From Cinnamomum chago (taxonomy: Eukaryota > Streptophyta > Magnoliopsida > Laurales > Lauraceae): 64,000 nucleotides of DNA. Under the pieces are notes generated by a model. The model searched no databases. It was not told the DNA's origin and was given only the letters and a program-made list of their open reading frames with translations. Shown here in pieces: positions 57,741-64,000 of the stretch (position 1 is its first letter; each line of letters begins with the position of its first letter). The position numbers were made by a program, and so were the translations under genes. The stretch is taken from contig CP142453.1 in NCBI GenBank assembly GCA_038049695.1, positions 124,533,001 through 124,597,000 on the forward strand, given 5' to 3'.

Positions 57741-60700
57741 TCACATTGCCGACTGACCATCGGATGAAGAAGGAATCCTACTCCGGCGCTTGGACTTGCC
57801 GTGGTGGTGGTGGCTGCCGAACTTCAAATGGCCAGTTTCTTTAAAGCGGCGCTGCTCCGAAGGGATCAAGACGCACTCCGGTGGGGGAACCGGGTAGCGC
57901 AGCACGTCGTAGCAGTAGGAGTAGGTCATGTACTTCTGCCGGAACTTGCGCATGGCCAGCCGACGCTCCGGCGTCACCACTGCATAGTCTTCGTCTTCTG
58001 CAGCACTGGGTTGGTGGCAATTGGAAGAGGAGGTGGGAATCTGCTGAATGGGGTCGACGGCGCAGCCTTGGATGACCAGGTCTTTGAATTCCGATACGAA
58101 AGGTGCGTACTTGTAGTTGACTTTGTAACGGCCACCCGATGTCGCCCATGATGAACCGTCCCATATGGTGGCGTAGAGAGACATGGGCTTTGATGGGTAG
58201 TCACCTCCCATGGCTTTGCTTCGGACCACCTCTCGTATAGGCACCTCATCAATGTAGAAACTGTGAATCAAACAGAGATATTCAAATGAGACTTCTGGCC
58301 TAAATATATTTATATAAGTTTTCGACAATTCTTTCAATCGAGTTCTCTCAATAAAATAAAATAAAAATTATTGAAAGAATTGATGAAATATAATAGGTTT
58401 TTGTCTTTTCTTTACTGCTTTTTTGATCATTTTGATTTTGATAATCACAACCATTTAATGAAGTTAGTTTTTTAGTCATTTATACGTAATCCATTTTTTT
58501 AACCATTCATCCACAAAGGTAGTTCAAGTGGGCTCCACTAGCTTAATCATTCTCTTAAATTATTTATTAAAGAAAGATTTTGAAAGATTTTATACTTTTT
58601 TTTTATATGTTCAAATCTTCGTGTATTTTTTGATATTTCGATGTATATCATCAAGTGGGGGATCAAATGAGAGTTAAAATTGAATTGAAAAGCAAAAGCT
58701 TTGCTATGATATATAATGATAAGCCAATGTGGGGGTCCAATGAGAAACAAATTAATGCTAACAGTCAAAACTTAATTGAAAACTTCTGCTATAAGTATAA
58801 TATATAATAATTAATATAAGAGATGTTAGTCAGTATTACTGTATATATGTTAAAGAGCAGAATTGTTTTAATTTTCTTTAATAGACCCCATTATTTAACA
58901 TCCAGAATAGAGGTGTACAAAAAATCTGTCGATTCGTAAAACCATTCTAATCCACGGATTTTTAGCCGATACGAATGTAAACGAATTGGTGATAGATTGA
59001 AAATCTTGTAATCCGTTAGCAATAAATCGGTGACGGATTTCACCCTCAATCTATGGATTTAATCCGATCCGATCCGTTGACATTAAATATAAATAAGAAA
59101 AATTTAAGGGGTCTAAATATAAGTTAAGATGTCTATAAATAAAATAAGAAAAAAAAAATTAAGGGGTCAAATATGAAATTTTTTACAACATGTTTGATAT
59201 ATTTCTTTTAACATTACATTGAACGGATTAATCCGATCCGATCCGGTTCTCCACAGATTGGATTGGATTGGTTTTTAACCGCCACAAATTGGTGACAGAT
59301 TTCATATCTGTCAATTCAAAGGTAACAGATTGGTGACGTATTGAGAGTACACCCTTAATCCAGGAAACATTCCTATAAGAGAAAATCTCGTGGAGCATAG
59401 CTATATTTTCCTGCATCTTCTGCGCAAGATATTAAACTATTGGTCAATTGGTGTCTGCAGCCGAATTACACATGGGGTGAAATGAGTATGCCGCCACCTT
59501 TGAAAGTTGGAAATGGTTGATTTGGTCTAAAACCAACCAAACGGCTTTGTAGGATCGGATTCAAATGATAAATGGACAGCAGTGAAGAAAAATTCAAAGC
59601 AAGACTAACTCCCAGGGGAGGAAACGTACAGCTAGCAGATTTGTGCAACAATTTCTCACATTTGGGGTCATGTCGACCATGAATAGGACTATATTACATA
59701 ACTTAGTTTACAATGAAAGGAGCTGTAGGAGGTTGTCTTGTTTTGGACTCATCTAAACATGGGGTACTAAATTTGCCCTCTTACTATTAAAATAGAAATG
59801 CCTGTTTTTGGCCTATTGATACATTGCCGTCTATTCTGTCTGTTTTCAACATTTTATCTGTAAAGCTAATCATATTGAGAGTGTCAGCATGCAGAACTAT
59901 TTCATCTTAAAAAATTCTAAATTCCAATCATTTTCAACCCATCTTCATATCATATGATTTTAAAAATCACAATGTGATCAGGGGGGGGATGTTTTAAAAC
60001 TCATGCCCTCCACTATATACAGCTCCCCTTGCTATAAATGAAGATTTAATTAATTTATATTAAATACATGAATACGTTGTTCTTCACGCAATCATAAATG
60101 GCCTTTCAGCCTTCATAAATTATCACTATCAATCGGGTAGAGTTGGACCACCAAAACAATGGATCACCAACCAATGGGACCCATATCAGAAATTAATGGG
60201 CCCTCAGCCACATGTCATTTGACCAAGGCCTCCTTTAAATCAACGTTCTATAATGCAACGTTCCTTAAAGTCTCTCTCTCTCTCTCTCTCTCTCTCTAAA
60301 TATTCATGAGTCAAACCAAAGGCAGCGGCAGTTACAAGAAACGCCAATACCCAAGTGCCATTTCACGTTTCTTTGCTAACTTGGGTGAACTTGCTTTACC
60401 AAACATCGAACGAAAACGTGAAGAGGCGCTCACTTGTAATCTAATCTAAGAAAACGAACTTATATAGACATATCACATGAAAGAAGTTTGGGAATTCTAT
60501 TTCTAACACACCCATCAAAGGAGGAGAGAAAAGCAAGCAAGCAAGCTTACATGATATTCTTCTCAGTCCAGAGAATGCTGTATTGATGGAACTCACGAGA
60601 TGGATCGAACCAGAGCAGATACCTCTCTTCCCTTCCTCGGCTCACGCTCCCGTTCCCATACACGTTCGTCTGCACCCTCCATTCCTTTCCCTCTATATTT

Positions 60701-61583
60701 CCCAGAAACTCGAAATCCAACTCGTCGTGTGTCTTCTCGAATATGTCCCCGTTGGAAGTCTGCGGAATTCGAGATAAAATGCAATTATTTTATGCACCCT
60801 TTCGACACAAACATTTACACATTTTCATCGGCATTAAAATACATAGGAATTGAATAAACAAGAATTCATAGTAAAACAAACTTTAAATAAGGATTATTAA
60901 AAAGGCGATCAGGGTGCGGGATATATGAAGAGGGAGATGTAGAAAAGAGCACATCACATTACTATGTATTGAATTACTAGGGTGACTGCCATGTATTCAT
61001 TTCTCATCGTCTTTTGATTCTATTTCTCTAACAGGAAAGAATATTTGATTTTATTGTTCTTTAAATTCACCAGATCTTATTTTTAAGATCGAATGGTTAG
61101 AATCCTATGTATTCTAATGCAATCAAACAGGCCCTTAGATTTTAGAAGTGGAACCCAATAGATGAAAGAACTTGAGAGAAAAAAGGGAGGAATTGCTCAC
61201 GTAGAAGGCAACGACGATGCCGGCCGTGTAATCGGAAGGAAGCTTGATGGAGGCACTGAACAATCCATGGTTGTAAAGATCAGACGATATGAAACCAGAA
61301 CCTGAAGAAACAAAAATGATCAACATGCAATCATAATAAAGAGATAACAAGAACAAGAAGAAGGAGGAGGAGGAGGAGGATTATATATACCTGTAAAGCG
61401 GTCGAGTAAGAGACGAACGGATCTTCCATCAGGAGAACGGATGAGGTTTCCATCGCCAAAGAGAGGGGAGTAGGCGTCGTCGAAGGAGAGCGTGGAGACG
61501 TTGAATGCATACGTTACAGGAGGAGAGATTAAGGAAATGAGCATCAGAAAACAATAAGAGAGAAGAGGAAGAAGGAGAGCCAT
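57741..61583 (-). CDS. XTH30: Xyloglucan endotransglucosylase/hydrolase, XTH30-like
   Basis: Four minus-strand exons, 61583-61391, 61301-61201, 60759-60551 and 58260-57741, join in frame into 340 codons, the usual length for group III-B XTHs. The GH16 enzyme is secreted and cuts xyloglucan in the wall, transferring the end to another chain or to water. A signal peptide (MALLLPLLSYCFLMLISL) opens the protein. The catalytic block HDELDFEFLGN is at 109-119, with nucleophile Glu111 and acid/base Glu115. The sequon Asn134-Gly-Ser follows in YGNGS. The XET C-terminal domain contains YSYCYDVLRYPVPPPEC. The tail is basic and His-rich (HHHHGKSKRRSR), as in III-B members. Whether it acts mainly as transferase or hydrolase cannot be told. 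Intron 3 (2.3 kb) holds a hAT-like element and intron 2 a MITE. The in-frame ATG 51 bases upstream would put 17 mostly basic residues before the signal peptide and was not used. Confidence 0.94.
58908..59357. mobile_element. hAT-like non-autonomous element in XTH intron 3
   Basis: This 450-bp element begins TAGAGGTGTACAAA and ends GAGTACACCCTTA (TIR match 9 of 11). It is flanked by ATCCAGAA (58900-58907) and ATCCAGGA (59358-59365), an 8-bp target duplication with one mismatch. An 8-bp duplication with TA-GGTGTAC-type ends is characteristic of plant hAT elements. Internal CCGATCCGATCCG blocks appear on both arms. No transposase is present. Confidence 0.82.
60273..60297. repeat. (CT)n microsatellite in XTH intron 3
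   Basis: Perfect CT run of about 12 units. Confidence 0.93.
60830..61134. mobile_element. MITE of the GTTTGTTTGCATT family, in XTH intron 2
   Basis: The right end TATGTATTCTAATGCAATCAAACAGGCCC is the inverse of the family's left terminus. The left end starts GCATTAAAATACATAGGAATTG and seems to lack the outermost bases. The element fills most of intron 2 (60760-61200). Confidence 0.6.
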
Positions 61584-62069
61584 TCTTTCTCTCCTCTTTT
61601 GTCTTCGTTTCTCTCTTATTCTCCGCCTTTCCAACTACTATAATAATAACAACAAGAAGGGATGATCGATGATGGTAAAAGAGAGACCCAGATAAGAAAT
61701 ATAAACCAGTTTTACTGATATGGGTTACAACGTTTGTATCTTGGAGAACAAAATGGCATGGCCGCGGGTTTTGTGTAAATAACGTGAAGGAGCTCTAGCC
61801 TATATTTATGGTTGCAATATAAATGAGAACCGTAGTAAGAGTTGGCGGGGTATATCAGAAGGGAATTAGGATGTCGTAAATCAGGGACAGGATCTTCTGA
61901 GAGGTTTCTGCTGCAAGATGAGGGCTTTTTCAACAAGAAAAATGGAACCCACTTTCCCATAGGAGCATTAATTGAAGTTGATCTTAGTCGTCAAACATAA
62001 GGCCACAAGATGGGTGATGTGTTTTACAGGGCTTCCTGTACTTTTTTTTGGCCCAATCAGTTTATTTTT
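61584..62069. other. 5' flank of the XTH gene
   Basis: Probable promoter and 5' UTR of the minus-strand XTH gene. A TATA-like CATAAATATA on the minus strand (about 61800-61812) lies some 220 bp before the ATG. This is only a candidate. No other gene is seen. Confidence 0.35.
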
Positions 62070-62084
62070 GGGTTGTTTAAAAAG

Positions 62085-62307
62085 TTTTTTTTTTTTGTTT
62101 TTTTGTTTTTTTTACTATAGAAGGGATCACAACCCTTAGTACTGAACTAATCATTTCGGGCCTAAAAGGAAGTCGGGTAAACTCTCATGTAACTTCAGTA
62201 TGGTAGTATATTTTCCAACTTACAACCTTATGATAGTGCAGTTTCGAATTTATAAGTTACAATCTCTGGATGTAAATCGTGGTCCTAAACCAACTGAGCT
62301 ACCTTTA
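62085..62307 (-). mobile_element. tRNA-derived SINE, family A copy 2, with target duplication
   Basis: On the minus strand the head GGTAGCTCAGTTGGTTTAGG is a good A box. It is followed by a B-box-like AATTCGAAACTGC and a terminal A-rich tail (T-rich at 62085-62112 on plus). It is flanked by GGGTTGTTTAAAAAG (62070-62084) and GGGTTGTTTAAAATG (62308-62322), a 15-bp target duplication with one mismatch. It shares its head and middle with 3521-3690. Confidence 0.88.
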
Positions 62308-62322
62308 GGGTTGTTTAAAATG

Positions 62323-63546
62323 TTTGTTTGCATTGAATTCTAAGAATCTTAATAGACTTATTCATAAAAGTGGTTAAAAATTAGAGTTACAAAAGTGAAG
62401 GGTTTAATAAATGATAAGTAAATAATATTCCTCTTTTAAAAAATAAATAAAGGTGAGGTTGTAAATGAATACCAACAATCGCCAGCTACTAAATTAAATC
62501 ATATATATAACATCTACTTCTTCACTTTATATCCTACTCTTTTTACGCAGCATTCACCTCTTTAACAATACTGAGAACCCAATTTACCTTGAATGATATG
62601 TTTTCAATACCATGCAAACAAACAAAGAATTTAAGTGGGAAAAGTATAGATGGCATGCAATTAAATGTAATGATATAAATGTCTAAGATCTTCCCAATTA
62701 TCTCTATTTTTTTTTTTAAAGATTTTATCCTATGAACAAAGGATATGCCGTGCAAAAGTGCTTCTAATTTGAAGCTTCCTGTCTATGAAATCCAAGGGAT
62801 CTGAATCCTCTGCAGCTAGCTCTCACAATAGGGAATTCTTTACTGCATTCCAATTTCCAAATAAGAACTTTCCAAAGTTTACAAGGACTTATATAAAACT
62901 ATAGGGCTTGCAATATCAAGGAGCAGGTACTGAATTTGCCTAAATTTAGAGAACTTGTCTAATTAGCAATAGAAACGACCAGACGTTATCTGTACTTGGT
63001 CAAATTTAGATGGCTCTGTGATCTATCAATCTAAAGGAAGAGGCATTGTCAACTGTCCAATCTATATGTGCAAAAGCCTGCATAGTGAATCCAAAGGGCT
63101 ATCTTGCTTGCCCCCATAACCTCTGTTTAAGGTTTCTATTTAAGGTCTTATCCGGTATATATCTCTGCTCTTATTCTGACAATAAGTCATCCAATAAAGA
63201 GCTATAAAAAAAATGGTTAAAATCAGAAAACGCTTTGTTCAATTTAGAAAGAAAAACTTATGACCTCTACCTTATGTGATCCCGGCTCTTATTTTCAGAG
63301 GATATAATACTTTTATTTTTCAAATGTCTATCTTGTAAGATCTGATATGATTTGCAATATAAATCAAACATATGGATCTAAATTTATGCATTAAATAATA
63401 TATAATCTCAAATAATAAAAGCGCAACTTGCGCCATAATCTTAATGATGAGCGAAACTCTTTTCTCAAATAGGGTTTTTTTTTATCTTCCTTATCGCCCA
63501 CTCCAATATGCGAAGTTCATGGTTAATTACTTTTCAGATCTCTTAG
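62323..63546. other. Intergenic; no gene seen
   Basis: AT-rich spacer with one 70-codon minus frame (62543-62755) and no recognisable domain. Confidence 0.45.
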
Positions 63547-63652
63547 GTTAAGAGAGAGGACCGGAAAACCATATATATAGATATGCCCTAGAGAGGAAGA
63601 GTTAAGAGAGAGGACCGGAAAACCATATATATAAATATGCCCTAGAGAGATT
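63547..63652. repeat. Two-copy tandem repeat, 54-bp period
   Basis: Copies begin GTTAAGAGAGAGGACCGG at 63547 and 63601 and are nearly identical through ATGCCCTAGAGAG. The high identity implies a recent duplication. Confidence 0.92.
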
Positions 63653-64000
63653 TCTTCCCATCAAAGAAATCTGATTAAAGTAAATTTCTTTAATTCCTTC
63701 AAATTTGCCAACAAGAGTCCTATTTAATTGTACTTACTAAAATTGAATTCAAGAAAAACTTAGTAAAACCAAAAAACAAAAACCAAAAAAGAAAAATAGT
63801 TTAAATTAGTGGACTCAAACCGTGGGTCCTCATGACCACTCCACTCATGTCTAACATAACTGCTATAAATGTTTAAATAATTATAAGTTGAAAACAAAGA
63901 TGCATGAGAAAAATGAAAAGGTTCTAAACATTAACATTGATAGATACTTATACCAAAAAAAAAAAAAAAAAACATTGATAGATACAGAAACCAGCTTTCC
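63653..64000. other. Intergenic; no gene seen
   Basis: AT-rich. The phrase AACATTGATAGATAC occurs twice (about 63931 and 63972) around an A18 run at the right edge. Confidence 0.45.

Noticed and set aside
57801..58151. 116-codon plus-strand frame
   Set aside because: It is antisense to the conserved last exon of the XTH gene; the minus-strand reading is clearly the coding one.
61584..61634. Upstream in-frame ATG for the XTH gene
   Set aside because: It would add 17 mostly basic residues ahead of a good signal peptide, so the ATG at 61583 is preferred.
1..64000. CRISPR array, operon or metabolic gene cluster
   Set aside because: No regularly spaced direct repeats were found, genes are split and eukaryotic, and the four genes belong to unrelated pathways.

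Overview
The window is nuclear DNA of a flowering plant. It shows split genes with GT-AG introns, a plastid-targeted enzyme, a plant cell-wall enzyme, and many plant-type transposable elements: copia and gypsy LTR retrotransposons with initiator-tRNA-Met primer sites, tRNA-derived SINEs, RTE and L1 LINE remnants, hAT- and Mutator-like MITEs. Low gene density, AT-rich spacers and long transposon-filled introns suit a medium-to-large, probably woody angiosperm genome. A magnoliid is possible, but the sequence alone does not settle this.

Four protein-coding genes could be assembled exon by exon, each with an open frame across consensus splice sites. (1) 13718-11452, minus: a 272-residue survival-motor-neuron-like protein with the N-terminal Gemin2-binding box. 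(2) 22391-27776, plus: a 356-residue bark-storage-protein / nucleoside-phosphorylase-like protein with a signal peptide. (3) 30912-51289, plus: a 445-residue plastid glycerol-3-phosphate acyltransferase (ATS1/ACT1 type) in 12 exons over 20.4 kb. (4) 61583-57741, minus: a 340-residue xyloglucan endotransglucosylase/hydrolase most like XTH30. The four have unrelated roles (snRNP assembly, storage or nucleoside metabolism, plastid lipid synthesis, wall remodelling), and nothing suggests a functional cluster.

Layout. 1-11.4 kb: spacer with MITEs, a SINE and tandem repeats. 11.4-13.7 kb: SMN-like gene. 13.8-17.2 kb: AACCGAACC-rich repeats and a lone copia-type LTR with its polypurine tract. 17.25-22.14 kb: a complete but old and broken copia element whose 5' LTR ends 249 bp before the start codon of gene 2. 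22.4-27.8 kb: gene 2, whose last intron carries a tandem duplication that copies a 3' splice site. 27.8-30.9 kb: spacer with tandem repeats and MITEs. 30.9-51.3 kb: the acyltransferase gene. Its intron 1 holds a TIR element, intron 8 an L1 remnant, and intron 11 (8.4 kb) a truncated copia split by a recent gypsy insertion (580-bp LTRs with 4 differences, exact CATGC target duplication). 51.3-57.7 kb: LINE tails, a SINE, an inverted repeat. 57.7-61.6 kb: XTH gene, with a hAT-like element in intron 3. 61.6-64 kb: spacer with a second dated SINE insertion.

I found no convincing new biological system. The points most worth a second look are the duplicated splice acceptor in gene 2, its unusual residues at a normally glycine-rich loop, the young yet multiply disabled gypsy element inside an essential lipid gene, a 70-bp uninterrupted alternating pyrimidine-purine tract near the last exon of that gene, and several small transposons with readable target duplications.
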